Source: 2-02-FULL-62-17 sp046153355
GTDB taxonomy: Bacteria > Pseudomonadota > Gammaproteobacteria > Burkholderiales > SG8-39
Direction: 5' to 3'
Assembly: GCA_046153355.1 (NCBI GenBank)
Contig: JBJXEY010000388.1
Location: 11,086 to 75,085 of the forward strand
DNA: 64,000 bases
This document shows positions 54,116-62,409 of this stretch, piece after piece (positions within the stretch are counted from its first letter, which is position 1; the number at the start of each line of letters is the position of its first letter). The notes beneath the pieces were generated by a model. It ran no database searches. It had not been told where the DNA came from and saw only the letters and a list, made by a program, of their open reading frames with translations. A program made the position numbers and the translations under genes.

Positions 54116-54430
54116 CTAAATGTGGAAACGTCCCGGTAACAGCATTAATGTCATTATTAAAGCGGCGGGGGTCACCCACATCAACGCACCGAGGGCAATA
54201 AGCAGGCAGGTCATGCTCAGCTTGAAATTGATGTCCCTGTTTCGCCAAATTGGCCTAATCCAAAAGGGCCACGTCCAATACAACGCGACGATGATCGCAA
54301 ACTTAATTTGAGATGTGTTTCCAGAAAAAAGTGCCAGGCCGATTGGGCCAAGGGCGTGCAGCGTCGCAAAGAAACACACCAGATAGTGCGTCACTATGGG
54401 CCGGTAGTCCGGTTTCATATTCCAAGCCAT
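54116..54430 (-). CDS. Small membrane protein of unknown function
   Basis: Roughly 104 aa. Three hydrophobic stretches are visible: IVTHYLVCFFATLHALGPIG, FAIIVALYWTWPFW and LSMTCLLIALGALMWV, ending in ALIMTLMLLPG. No family recognised. The start is uncertain: ATGs at 54430 and 54418 are equally plausible, and the longest frame would overlap the VOC gene upstream. Confidence 0.5.
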   Translation of the reverse strand: MAWNMKPDYRPIVTHYLVCFFATLHALGPIGLALFSGNTSQIKFAIIVALYWTWPFWIRPIWRNRDINFKLSMTCLLIALGALMWVTPAALIMTLMLLPGRFHI

Positions 54431-54438
54431 CCACGCCG

Positions 54439-55038
54439 TTAATCCGGCAGATGCGCGATGTGACGCTCGATCCACTCGGGATCATCGAATAAGGTCTCGA
54501 GTTCCTCTCGCGCACCCTTCTTCGTCATGACTAGGTCGTCAATGACGGTCGGGTCGTCGGGACCGGAGCGGTGCCAAGTGACTTCCAGGCGAATTTTGTT
54601 TGGATCGAAAAAATACATCGACTGGGCGCGTTTGCCAAAAATATCGATCGGCCCCAGGTAAGGAATGGCGCGCGCGTCCAGCCGACGTTTTACCTCGATG
54701 AAGCCGTCGTGGCTTGCGGTGAACGACACATGTTGCATGCCGCCCAGGGCGTCGCGATCAGTTTGCGCCTTGACGCCCTTGGGCATCTCGAAAAAAGCGA
54801 GCACGTCGTCGTTGCCCATGTCGAAGAAGTAATGGCGGATGCGCTCAAAGGGCGGATTGCCGCGATTCTCAGGCCCGGTCCCAAGTCCGTCACTTACTTT
54901 CATTGCATGCACCAGGCGAATGCCGAGCACCTCCGCATAAAAATCCATGGTGAGCTTCATGTCCTCGGTGACCAGCGCCAGATGATTGACACCACGCAGC
55001 CCCAGTTGAGTCTTGGTCGCTCGAACGGGATTCTCCAT
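54439..55038 (-). CDS. VOC-family (glyoxalase/extradiol dioxygenase fold) protein
   Basis: Protein of 199 aa with paired beta-alpha-beta-beta-beta units. Candidate metal ligands are His in GVNHLALVTEDM, His in GGMQHVSFTASHDG and Glu in KIRLEVTWH. Members include type I extradiol dioxygenases and glyoxalases; the single pair of modules does not separate them. The ATG at 55038 has AAGGAG eight bases upstream, while the frame's 40-codon extension does not. Divergent from a receptor gene across 114 bp containing an inverted repeat. Confidence 0.82.
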   Translation of the reverse strand: MENPVRATKTQLGLRGVNHLALVTEDMKLTMDFYAEVLGIRLVHAMKVSDGLGTGPENRGNPPFERIRHYFFDMGNDDVLAFFEMPKGVKAQTDRDALGGMQHVSFTASHDGFIEVKRRLDARAIPYLGPIDIFGKRAQSMYFFDPNKIRLEVTWHRSGPDDPTVIDDLVMTKKGAREELETLFDDPEWIERHIAHLPD

Positions 55039-55106
55039 ACCATTCTCCTTTTCACGGGTTGATTCGTCCCCGCATCCGCCATTCTCATACAATGGGACCG
55101 CAATCT

Positions 55107-55124
55107 CACAATTTTTGCATTGTG
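55107..55124. promoter_or_regulatory. CACAAT/ATTGTG inverted repeat between divergent genes
   Basis: Perfect 6-bp arms with a 6-nt spacer, 28 bp before the receptor GTG start and 68 bp before the VOC start. Its position fits an operator serving both genes. Confidence 0.4.
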
Positions 55125-55152
55125 GCGCGTCTCGACCACTTAAGGAGGTAAG

Positions 55153-56112
55153 GTGCAAATTTACTCCCTGTACAACGCCCTGGCACTGACCGCGTTAGCT
55201 GAAATGGCCGCCGCCCAAGCGCAAAGCTATCCGAGCAAACCGCTGCGCATGATCGTTCCCTTTACCCCAGGCACCACCGACACACTTGGCCGCTCCTACG
55301 CACTGCGCGCGCAAATGGGCCAGCCCGTGGTGGTTGAAAACGTCCCCGGCGCCAGCGGCTCCATTGGTTATTCGCGCGTCGCCAAGTCGGCGCCGGATGG
55401 CTACACCATCACCATCGCCTCGACCGGCACCTTCGCGGTGAGCCCGAGCTTCAACCCGAAAATTGGCTACGACCCGCTGAAAGATTTCGAGGCCGTGGCG
55501 ATGTTCGCGCGCCTGCCTATCGTATTGGTGGCCAAGCCGGCGGCGCCGTTCAAGGATATCGGCGAGTTCATCACCTATGCGCGCGCCAACCCCGGCAAGC
55601 TCAACTATGCCTCGGTGAGCCCCGGCACCACCTCACACATCCTGGGCGAGATGCTGAAGCTCCAGACCAAGACGCAGATCGTGCACGTCCCCTACAAGGG
55701 CGGGTCGCCCGCCATCGCGGCCATCCTGGGCGGCGAAGTGGATCTGTTGTTTTCCTCGCTGATCGAAGCGATTCAGTTCATCAACACCGGAAAGATGCGA
55801 GCGCTGGGCATGGCCGACGCGAAACGCGCCTCGGCATTGCCCAATGTGGCAACACTGACCGAGCTTGGATTGCCCTTGGACACGCCCATCTGGTATGGCA
55901 TCTTCACCCCGGCCGGAACGCCGCCTGCGGTGGTGCAGCGCCTCGCCGCAGACGTGCTGCGCATGGCCGCCACGGACGAGATGAAACAATTTCTCGCCGG
56001 GCAGGGCGCGGAACCCGCAAGCCTTGGCCCGGATGCGTTTCGTGCGCTGGTGACGAGCGAACTGGCGAAGTACCAGCGGGTGGTCAATGAAGCGGGAATA
56101 AAAACGGAATAA
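55153..56112 (+). CDS. TctC/Bug-type solute receptor
   Basis: Receptor of 319 aa with a GTG start placed after an almost perfect ribosome site (AAGGAGGT). The signal peptide is weakly hydrophobic (LYNALALTALAEMAAAQ) compared with its relatives. SYPSKPLRMIVPFTPGTTDTLGR has TPGT for PPGG; VVVENVPGASGSIG and HVPYKGGSPAIAAI follow, and the tail ends NEAGIKTE. Divergent partner of a VOC gene and convergent with a SnoaL-like gene, which suggests a role in the same pathway as these ring-modifying proteins. Confidence 0.92.
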   Translation: MQIYSLYNALALTALAEMAAAQAQSYPSKPLRMIVPFTPGTTDTLGRSYALRAQMGQPVVVENVPGASGSIGYSRVAKSAPDGYTITIASTGTFAVSPSFNPKIGYDPLKDFEAVAMFARLPIVLVAKPAAPFKDIGEFITYARANPGKLNYASVSPGTTSHILGEMLKLQTKTQIVHVPYKGGSPAIAAILGGEVDLLFSSLIEAIQFINTGKMRALGMADAKRASALPNVATLTELGLPLDTPIWYGIFTPAGTPPAVVQRLAADVLRMAATDEMKQFLAGQGAEPASLGPDAFRALVTSELAKYQRVVNEAGIKTE

Positions 56113-56116
56113 CCGC

Positions 56117-56578
56117 TTAGTTTCCGGGCCACCCTGGCGAACGCAACATGTATTGGCCGCTACGAGATGCGAAGCGCCACCCCTCTGCGGTTTTTTTGAA
56201 GCAATCAGAATAAAGGATGGTCTGAATATTCGACATGGGATCGAAACGCTTGACCCCCTCGGCGTTATCCCGAGAGCTAAAGACCAGCGCGTAACAGGTT
56301 GAGTTCACTTCGCCGGCTTCGACCTTATGCGGAACGAAATTGGAAACGAAATGCATGCCGGTTCTCATGGCAGGTCCGCTTTTCTTCGGGCCGTCCTTCA
56401 TCAATTGCTCCTTGATCCCCTGCGGCCCAAGCAGGTCGTGGCCGTGACGGTTCCAGACACCATCGGGCAAAAACAAGTTGCCCAGTGATTCGAAATCGAA
56501 TTGATCGAGGTAGTAGCCAAACGCGTTACATAGTTTCAGGCATTCCCACTCGATCGATTGGCGCTCGGTTATTTCCAT
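56117..56578 (-). CDS. SnoaL/NTF2-like protein
   Basis: Protein of 153 aa with the small alpha+beta-cone fold shared by SnoaL-like hydrolases/isomerases and the beta subunits of aromatic-ring dioxygenases. CNAFGYYLDQFDFESLGNLF, PDGVWNRHGHDLLGPQGI and the C-terminal WRFASRSGQYMLR fit the polyketide-cyclase-like group. No dioxygenase alpha subunit is adjacent, so a stand-alone enzyme is likelier. GAGGAA precedes the ATG at 56578. Confidence 0.72.
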   Translation of the reverse strand: MEITERQSIEWECLKLCNAFGYYLDQFDFESLGNLFLPDGVWNRHGHDLLGPQGIKEQLMKDGPKKSGPAMRTGMHFVSNFVPHKVEAGEVNSTCYALVFSSRDNAEGVKRFDPMSNIQTILYSDCFKKTAEGWRFASRSGQYMLRSPGWPGN

Positions 56579-56756
56579 TTTTTCCTCACGTTTTAATTCG
56601 TTATCCAATTGCATAACTGAAGACTACTAAATGCGGAGGTTGAGGTAAATTCAATTCTAGATACGGAGACTCTCATTCCAACGCAAGTATCATGCGCGCT
56701 GCAATGGGGTGCAGGGTCATTAAAATTGCGAACGCCTAAAAAAAGGAGACTGAGAT

Positions 56757-57734
56757 ATGTATAGCCTAGTCGGCGCCGTAGCGACGGCAATGCTATCGAT
56801 TGTATTCACCGCCGTTTCCCCGGTATTCGCGCAAAGCTTTCCTTCCAAGCCAGTGCGCATCGTTGCGCCCTTTCCACCTGGCGGCCCGGTGGATGCGCTC
56901 GCACGGGTGCTGGCGCCAAAACTCTCCGAGTACTTGAAACAGCCAGTAATTGTTGACAACCGCCCCGGCGCGGGCGGCAATCTTGCGGCGGACCTGGTGG
57001 CGAAATCCGCGCCCGATGGGTACACCATTTTGATGACACCCAATGGATTGGCGATTAGCCCGGTGCTGTATCGCAAGCTGCCGTTCGACCCGGCCAAGGA
57101 CTTCGCCGCAGTTACGCAGCTGGTGGATTCGCGACAGATTCTCGTCGCGCGCGCCGGTCTGGCGGGCAGCGTGCGCGAGTTCATCGCCTTGGCTAAAGCA
57201 AAACCCGGCGCGCTTAATTCCGGCACTGCGGGCATCGGCAATTCGCTGCACATGACCATGGAGATGATTACCTCGGCCACCGGCATCGACGTGCTTTCCG
57301 TGCCCTACAAGGGTGAACCAGCCATCGTGCTCGCACTGCTCGCCGGCGAAGTGGATGTCGCAGTACTACCCACATCGGGCGCGCTGTTGCAACACTTCAG
57401 AGCGGGGCGGTTACGTGCACTCGGACACACCAGCGCCAAACGCGTGGCGGAACTGCCCGACATACCCACCATTGGCGAGGATATTCCAGGGTTCGTCGCG
57501 GGAAGTTGGCAGGGCTTTTTCGTGCCGGCCAAAACACCCAAGGCAGTGATCGATCTCATTCAAGCCGAAACGGCGCGTGCCCTGCAACACCCCGAGGTAC
57601 GCGACCATATTCTTGCCGGTGGCGGGCGCGATATCGTTGCCAGCCGGCCTGAGGAGTTCGATGCCCTATTTAAGTCTGACCTGGCGAAGTTCGCGCGCAT
57701 CGGCCGCGAGGCGAAAATTCCATTTCAGGACTAG
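56757..57734 (+). CDS. TctC/Bug-type solute receptor
   Basis: Receptor of 325 aa with AAAAGGAG ahead of the ATG. The signal peptide (VGAVATAMLSIVFTAVS) ends near VFAQ. SFPSKPVRIVAPFPPGGPVDALARV, VIVDNRPGAGGNLAADLVAKSAPDGYT and SVPYKGEPAIVLAL follow. The C-terminus departs from the family (GREAKIPFQD). Sixty bases downstream lies a VOC protein gene on the same strand, probably in the same transcript. Confidence 0.93.
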   Translation: MYSLVGAVATAMLSIVFTAVSPVFAQSFPSKPVRIVAPFPPGGPVDALARVLAPKLSEYLKQPVIVDNRPGAGGNLAADLVAKSAPDGYTILMTPNGLAISPVLYRKLPFDPAKDFAAVTQLVDSRQILVARAGLAGSVREFIALAKAKPGALNSGTAGIGNSLHMTMEMITSATGIDVLSVPYKGEPAIVLALLAGEVDVAVLPTSGALLQHFRAGRLRALGHTSAKRVAELPDIPTIGEDIPGFVAGSWQGFFVPAKTPKAVIDLIQAETARALQHPEVRDHILAGGGRDIVASRPEEFDALFKSDLAKFARIGREAKIPFQD

Positions 57735-57794
57735 TAAATTACTGATGAAGTACGTCAAATAAGCATAGTCAAAGACAAATCTTAAGGTTTTATT

Positions 57795-58286
57795 ATGACA
57801 ACCAGCGCTGAAATGATTCCCGTACCACTGATTGAGCCGCGTAATCAATCCTCCGTGGTGAAACCTTTCGTGTTGTCGCACGGGACGCTGGAGTGCGTAA
57901 GCCTTGTCGAAACGCGCAAGTTCTACGAAGAGTTCCTCGGTCTGGAATGCGTGCGCCACGGCAAACGCAGCATGGTGATCCGCTGTGGATTGAAGTTTCA
58001 CATTGCCTGTGTGGAACGTGGTGACAAGTTGAAACCGGTGCATATGCTCAACCATTGGGGCGTGGATGTGCGCACCCGCGAGGAAGTGGATGCCGCGCGC
58101 GAAGCGGCGCTACGGCTAAAGGACCTCTACAAAATCCGCGAAGTACACAAGGCCCTGGATCAACACGGACTGTATTCGTTTTACTTAGTCGATCTTGATC
58201 AGAACTGGTGGGAGATCCAGTGCGGCCCGAAAGGCTTTCGCCATGACGAGTTATTTGAAGGTGGCGAGAAGTTCGGCATGGAGTAG
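57795..58286 (+). CDS. VOC-family protein
   Basis: Single-chain VOC protein of 163 aa. SHGTLECVSLVETRKFYEEFLGLECVRHG is the first module. HMLNHWGVDVRTREEVDAA and SFYLVDLDQNWWEIQCGP complete the second, providing His and Glu candidates for a metal site. No signal peptide. The downstream partner of a receptor gene, it repeats the receptor-plus-VOC arrangement seen at 54.4-56.1 kb. Could be a ring-cleavage dioxygenase, isomerase or lyase. Confidence 0.82.
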   Translation: MTTSAEMIPVPLIEPRNQSSVVKPFVLSHGTLECVSLVETRKFYEEFLGLECVRHGKRSMVIRCGLKFHIACVERGDKLKPVHMLNHWGVDVRTREEVDAAREAALRLKDLYKIREVHKALDQHGLYSFYLVDLDQNWWEIQCGPKGFRHDELFEGGEKFGME

Positions 58287-58398
58287 GTGGGGGCGCACCA
58301 CGATCACGTTTATGAAAACGCCAACAACTGCGTGAAGCAAAGCCGAGGTGAAATGGGCGGTAACGGCTAACAGCGGATAATTGACCTCTCCGCGTCCG

Positions 58399-59646
58399 TC
58401 AAGTCGTCCAAAGCTCGGAAAGTGGCACCGCCAGCACACGACTATCCGAGGTCGGCAGGATGCTCGTCCCGGCATGCAGAATCATCCCCCCTTTGAAATA
58501 GCGTCCGCACTGTTCGGCCAGCCGTCGCATGCCTTGACCGTCAGAGGGGGTGAGTGTCGCGGCGGCTTTCACTTCAACGCCCCATGTCTCACGACCACGT
58601 GTGATCACCAGATCGACCTCTACTTGGTCCTTATCGCGGTAGTGCCAGAAACGCAGGTCGGGGTCGGTCCATTCCGCTTGGGCAATCAATTGCTGAATGA
58701 CAAACGATTCGAGCAGGTGCCCGAAACGATTCATGTTCGTCAGCCAGTCGGTCTCGACAAGCCCTGCGAGCGTGCTCGCTATGCCGCTATCAACGATGTG
58801 GATTTTGGGCGCTTTCACCAGACGCCGCGCATCGCTTGAATGCCAACCGGGGAGCCGCCGTATCAAGAACAAGCGTTCCAGCGCCGCGAGGTTGTTCTGC
58901 ACGGTTTCCCGGCGGATAGCGAGATGCTTGGCCAGAGACTCGATATTCAGAAGCTGCGCTGTCTGTAGCGCGAGGTAAGAGAGGATATTTTCAAGCTGAT
59001 CGAAACTACGCAGATTCGCGGCATCGCGCGCGTCGCGCTCTATGATGGCTGCCAGATAGTCCCGATGCCACTGTCGTACGCGCGCCAGTCGCGCTCTGCG
59101 GATGGCTTCCGGGTATCCGCCGCGCAGAACTCGATCAATCAACTCATCGGTGGACAGCCTTTTAGAACGGATGTTGCCCTTCAAGCGACCGCCAATCATC
59201 GCGGCGAGCAGGCCACCAGGCTTGCGTTCCTTTTCCGCCTCAGTAAGCGGATGCAGTCGGATCAGCGCCATGCGCCCCGCCAGCGACTCGCTAACAGAGG
59301 GCAGCAGCAGCAAATTCGCGGATCCGGTCAGCAAAAATCTTCCGGGCTGGCGCGCCTCGTCAACAGCCATCTTGATCGATGGAAGAAGGGCTGGCGCGCG
59401 TTGTATCTCATCGAGCGTGGCGTTGTCCGGCAATGCTGCGACAAACCCACGCGGGTCCAAGGCCGCACGTTCGCGCAGGGTATCGTCGTCCAGAGAAAAA
59501 TACGGCCGACCGGGAAAGGCTCGCCTGGCAAGCGTGGACTTGCCGCATTGCCGCGGGCCGAGGAGGCAGACCACGGGCGTGTCGGTCATTGCCTCGGCGA
59601 GCGGCGTGGCCATGTGGCGAGCGAACCAGTCGGCGGAAGCGTCCAT
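58399..59646 (-). CDS. AAA ATPase with DUF4143 domain
   Basis: Protein of 415 aa. The Walker A motif LLGPRQCGKSTLARR lies near residue 29, and a Walker B-type strand YFSLDDDTLRERA follows. LDEIQRAPALLPSIKMAVDE and GRFLLTGSANLLLLP are typical of this ATPase class. A DUF4143 domain lies in the C-terminal half (YLALQTAQLLNIESLAKHL), with an AAATLTPSDGQGMR-type nuclease-like end. Function unproven; often mobile and sporadic. Its ATG lies within the first of three 23-bp repeats, and TATAAT 7 bp upstream suggests a leaderless or short-leader transcript. Confidence 0.85.
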   Translation of the reverse strand: MDASADWFARHMATPLAEAMTDTPVVCLLGPRQCGKSTLARRAFPGRPYFSLDDDTLRERAALDPRGFVAALPDNATLDEIQRAPALLPSIKMAVDEARQPGRFLLTGSANLLLLPSVSESLAGRMALIRLHPLTEAEKERKPGGLLAAMIGGRLKGNIRSKRLSTDELIDRVLRGGYPEAIRRARLARVRQWHRDYLAAIIERDARDAANLRSFDQLENILSYLALQTAQLLNIESLAKHLAIRRETVQNNLAALERLFLIRRLPGWHSSDARRLVKAPKIHIVDSGIASTLAGLVETDWLTNMNRFGHLLESFVIQQLIAQAEWTDPDLRFWHYRDKDQVEVDLVITRGRETWGVEVKAAATLTPSDGQGMRRLAEQCGRYFKGGMILHAGTSILPTSDSRVLAVPLSELWTT

Positions 59647-59709
59647 ATTGCTATTATAGCGCCGTCCATATTACTATTAGCAATGCGTCCATATTACTAT
59701 TAGTTATAC
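59641..59709. repeat. Three 23-bp tandem repeats over the DUF4143 start
   Basis: TCCATATT(G/A)CTATTA begins at 59642, 59665 and 59688, exactly 23 bp apart. The repeats are AT-rich and contiguous, without spacers. On the gene's strand each holds an ATATGGA; the first supplies the start codon and TATAAT. Confidence 0.75.
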
Positions 59710-59811
59710 GGCTATTCCACTATCGGAGCCTCGTCGCAATGCACCAATACACCACAAGCGCCGGCACAACGGTGTGCGCCGTTCAAGAGTGCGGCACGGT
59801 GTGAACGCTCT

Positions 59812-60879
59812 CTACTCGCGCGACACCTGAATATTGGCCGCCTTCACCACCTCGGGCCAAACACGGAACTCGGTCTCCAGGCGCTTCGCGATATCCGCCA
59901 TGCCCGTGCCCACCGGCACGAAATTCATCGCCTTCAGCTTGGCCGCGAAGTCGGGACTCTTCACCAATCCCGTCACCTCGCGCTCGATCACCGCGAGCAC
60001 CTCGCGCGGGGTCTTGGCCGGCGCGTAGATGCCATGCCAGCCCTCTTCGAAATCCAGATCCTTGGCACCTGCCTGTGACAGAGTCGGCACATCAGGCAGC
60101 GACTCAAGCCGCGTGTGATCCAAGGTCGCCAACGCGCGCATCTTCCCGGCGCGCAAGAATGACGCCACCGCCTCGGGCGACTGGATGAGAAACTGCACCT
60201 CGCCGCCCAGCATGCCGCGATTTGCCGGCGCGCTGCCCTTGTAGGGCACGTGGGTCATCTTGATGCCTGCCTGCGTCGACAGAAGTTCGGTGAGCAGATG
60301 GAAGGAGTGGCCGATGCCCGGCGAACCGTAGAACAACTTACCCGGCTGCTGACGCGCGAGTGCGAAGAACTCACCCAGCGTGTTCGCCTTGACATCAGGC
60401 GGGATCACGATCAGCCGGGGATTACGCGCGACCACCGCCACACCGATCAGATCACGTTGCGCATCGTAGGGCGGCTTGGGATCGAAGTTCCGGGCGATGG
60501 TAATTGGGGTAGAGCCGCCGTACAGAATGGTGTAGCCGTCGGGCGCCGCCTTGACCAGAGCGTTCACTCCCATCTGCTGCGCCGCCCCGATAACATTCTC
60601 GACGATGACCGGCTGCCCGAAGCGCTGCGAGAGGCCCTGGGCGACGCTGCGCGCGGGGATGTCCAAACCACCACCGGGCTCGGCCGGCACGATGATGCGC
60701 ACCGCTTTGTTTGGGAAGGTCTGCGCCAGCGCCGATGAGAGCGGCGCGAATACCAGCGCGCCTGTTAGTAGCGCGCCTGTTAGTAGCGCAACGGTTCGCA
60801 GCGAAAATTTGCGCGGCGAAATTATAGGTAGCGAAACTGCGGCGCCTGAGCGGCGCCCGCTAACAAGCTTGCGATTCAT
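59812..60879 (-). CDS. TctC/Bug-type solute receptor with repeated leader segment
   Basis: Receptor of 355 aa, the longest here. The ATG at 60879 has AAGGAG seven bases upstream. The signal peptide is long and contains LLTGALLTGAL, encoded by two perfect 15-bp direct repeats (60755-60769, 60770-60784). After FPNKAVRIIVPAEPGGGLDIPAR come VIVENVIGAAQQMGVNALV, without the usual NRPGA, and HVPYKGSAPANRGML. The tail ends NIQVSRE. Divergent from the next receptor across a region with a large palindrome. Confidence 0.92.
   Translation of the reverse strand: MNRKLVSGRRSGAAVSLPIISPRKFSLRTVALLTGALLTGALVFAPLSSALAQTFPNKAVRIIVPAEPGGGLDIPARSVAQGLSQRFGQPVIVENVIGAAQQMGVNALVKAAPDGYTILYGGSTPITIARNFDPKPPYDAQRDLIGVAVVARNPRLIVIPPDVKANTLGEFFALARQQPGKLFYGSPGIGHSFHLLTELLSTQAGIKMTHVPYKGSAPANRGMLGGEVQFLIQSPEAVASFLRAGKMRALATLDHTRLESLPDVPTLSQAGAKDLDFEEGWHGIYAPAKTPREVLAVIEREVTGLVKSPDFAAKLKAMNFVPVGTGMADIAKRLETEFRVWPEVVKAANIQVSRE
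60755..60789. repeat. 15-bp in-frame tandem repeat in a signal peptide
   Basis: AGCGCGCCTGTTAGT occurs twice in a row with a partial third copy. It adds five hydrophobic residues per unit to the leader and is a candidate for slippage. Confidence 0.65.
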
Positions 60880-61215
60880 GGCGTGTCTCCTTGTCGTTGG
60901 GAACGGGCCGCAGACCTTGACTCCCACTTTCGGATACCGGGTGTGGCAGGCGACCATCTGGCACGCAGTCACAGTATCACAAGGCAGCGGGAGTACAGGC
61001 GAGGGTCATTGGTACGACGGGATCGATACGAGCGGCTCGAAACGACCGTATCGATACGAGCGTTTCGATACGAGCGGCTCGATGCGACCTACGCTTGCAC
61101 TCGCTTGCCTGCTTCGCCACAATGCGTCGGCGCCATCGAATTTTTTTGACGGCGCATGATTCTTAACGGTGCATCGTTCTTGATGCGCACTGGCAATTCC
61201 ACCAAGGAGAGCCCG
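60880..61215. other. Divergent intergenic region with nested palindromes
   Basis: No convincing gene. TCGATACGAGCG occurs at 61023, 61051 and 61065; copies one and three extend to the 18-mer TCGATACGAGCGGCTCGA. The 32 bp at 61037-61068 form a near-perfect palindrome: outer arms TCGAAACG and CGTTTCGA, and centre GTATCGATAC. It probably controls one or both divergent receptor genes. Confidence 0.6.
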
Positions 61216-62211
61216 ATGCCGTTCATGCAAATTCCCATACTCACACCTATTCGCCACGCCATGGCGCTCGCCGTCTGCGCCCTCGCGGCAATGCCCTGTG
61301 CATCGCTGGCCCAGTGGCCAGACAAGCCGGTGCGGCTGTTTGTGACGGTCGGCCCGGGTGGCGCGGCCGATACCTTGTCACGCAACGTCTCCAGCGGCTT
61401 TTCTCAATTCGCCAATGGCCAGCCGCTGGTGGTGGAGAACCGCGTCGGCGCCGGTGGCACCATCGCCGCAGCGGCGGTCGCGCGCGAGAAACCCGACGGC
61501 TACACGCTGTTCCTCGCCGAGGTCGGGCCCAATGCGGTGTCGCATACGCTGGCCAAACTGCCCTACGACCCGCATACCGCGTTCACGCCTATCGTCCATC
61601 TCGCCAACCTGCCGGCGGTGGTGCTGATCCGCGCCAACCTGCCGCACAGGACGCTTGCGGAGTTCGTCGCCGCGGCTAAACAGCAACCGGGCAAGTTCAA
61701 CTATGCCTCGGCGGGATTGGGCAACTGGACGCACCTGTACATGGCCTACCTCAATAGCCGCGCCGGTATCGACCAGGTAAACATTCCCTACAAGTCCGGC
61801 GCCGAGATGCTCACCGCGCTACTGCGTGGCGATGCCGACACCGCCATCATCACGGTATCCACCTCGCTCGGGCAGGTGCGCGACGGCAAGGTTCGCGCGC
61901 TCGCGGGTTCCGCCTCGCGACCGATGCGGCAACTACCCGATGTGCCACCCACCAGCGATACCCTGCCCGGGTTCGATGTCAGCGTTTGGCACGGCATCGT
62001 CGGCCCGGCTGGAATGGATGCTGGGCTGGTGGCACGCGTCAACGGCGTCTTTAATCAGATCCTGCAGACACCCTCGGTGCGCACTGCGATTACCGAGGGC
62101 CAGGCTGCCGATATCATCGGCGGCACGCCACAGCAGTTCGATACCTTCATCAAAGGCGAACTCAAGCGCTGGCCCGAGGTAGTCAGAGCAGCCGGTATCA
62201 AGCCGGAATAA
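61216..62211 (+). CDS. TctC/Bug-type solute receptor
   Basis: Receptor of 331 aa. The ATG at 61216 follows AAGGAGAG and gives a signal peptide (HAMALAVCALAAMPCASLAQ); the 20-codon longer frame would enter the upstream leader. WPDKPVRLFVTVGPGGAADTLSR, VVENRVGAGGTIAAAAVARE and NIPYKSGAEMLTAL are the family blocks, the last without KG. TVSTSLGQVRDGKVRALAG is in the usual hinge position. Tail AAGIKPE. It is convergent with the next receptor. Confidence 0.92.
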   Translation: MPFMQIPILTPIRHAMALAVCALAAMPCASLAQWPDKPVRLFVTVGPGGAADTLSRNVSSGFSQFANGQPLVVENRVGAGGTIAAAAVAREKPDGYTLFLAEVGPNAVSHTLAKLPYDPHTAFTPIVHLANLPAVVLIRANLPHRTLAEFVAAAKQQPGKFNYASAGLGNWTHLYMAYLNSRAGIDQVNIPYKSGAEMLTALLRGDADTAIITVSTSLGQVRDGKVRALAGSASRPMRQLPDVPPTSDTLPGFDVSVWHGIVGPAGMDAGLVARVNGVFNQILQTPSVRTAITEGQAADIIGGTPQQFDTFIKGELKRWPEVVRAAGIKPE

Positions 62212-62409
62212 CTAATCAACGATCTTGAGTAGCGGCCTGCCGACACCGAAATTCCCAATCACCATGACAAGTTCGCCCGCCGCAGCGTCGATGTAAAAAT
62301 GGAATCGACAATAATTTCATCACCTTGTTCTTTCGCCACCATGTCGGAACGAAAGCATTGGATGTCATGCGCAGCAAACTCGAGTCGCCGCATCTTGAGA
62401 AATGCAAAT

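Noticed and set aside
59641..59709. Short CRISPR array
   Set aside because: The three 23-bp units are contiguous with no spacers and no cas genes are near.
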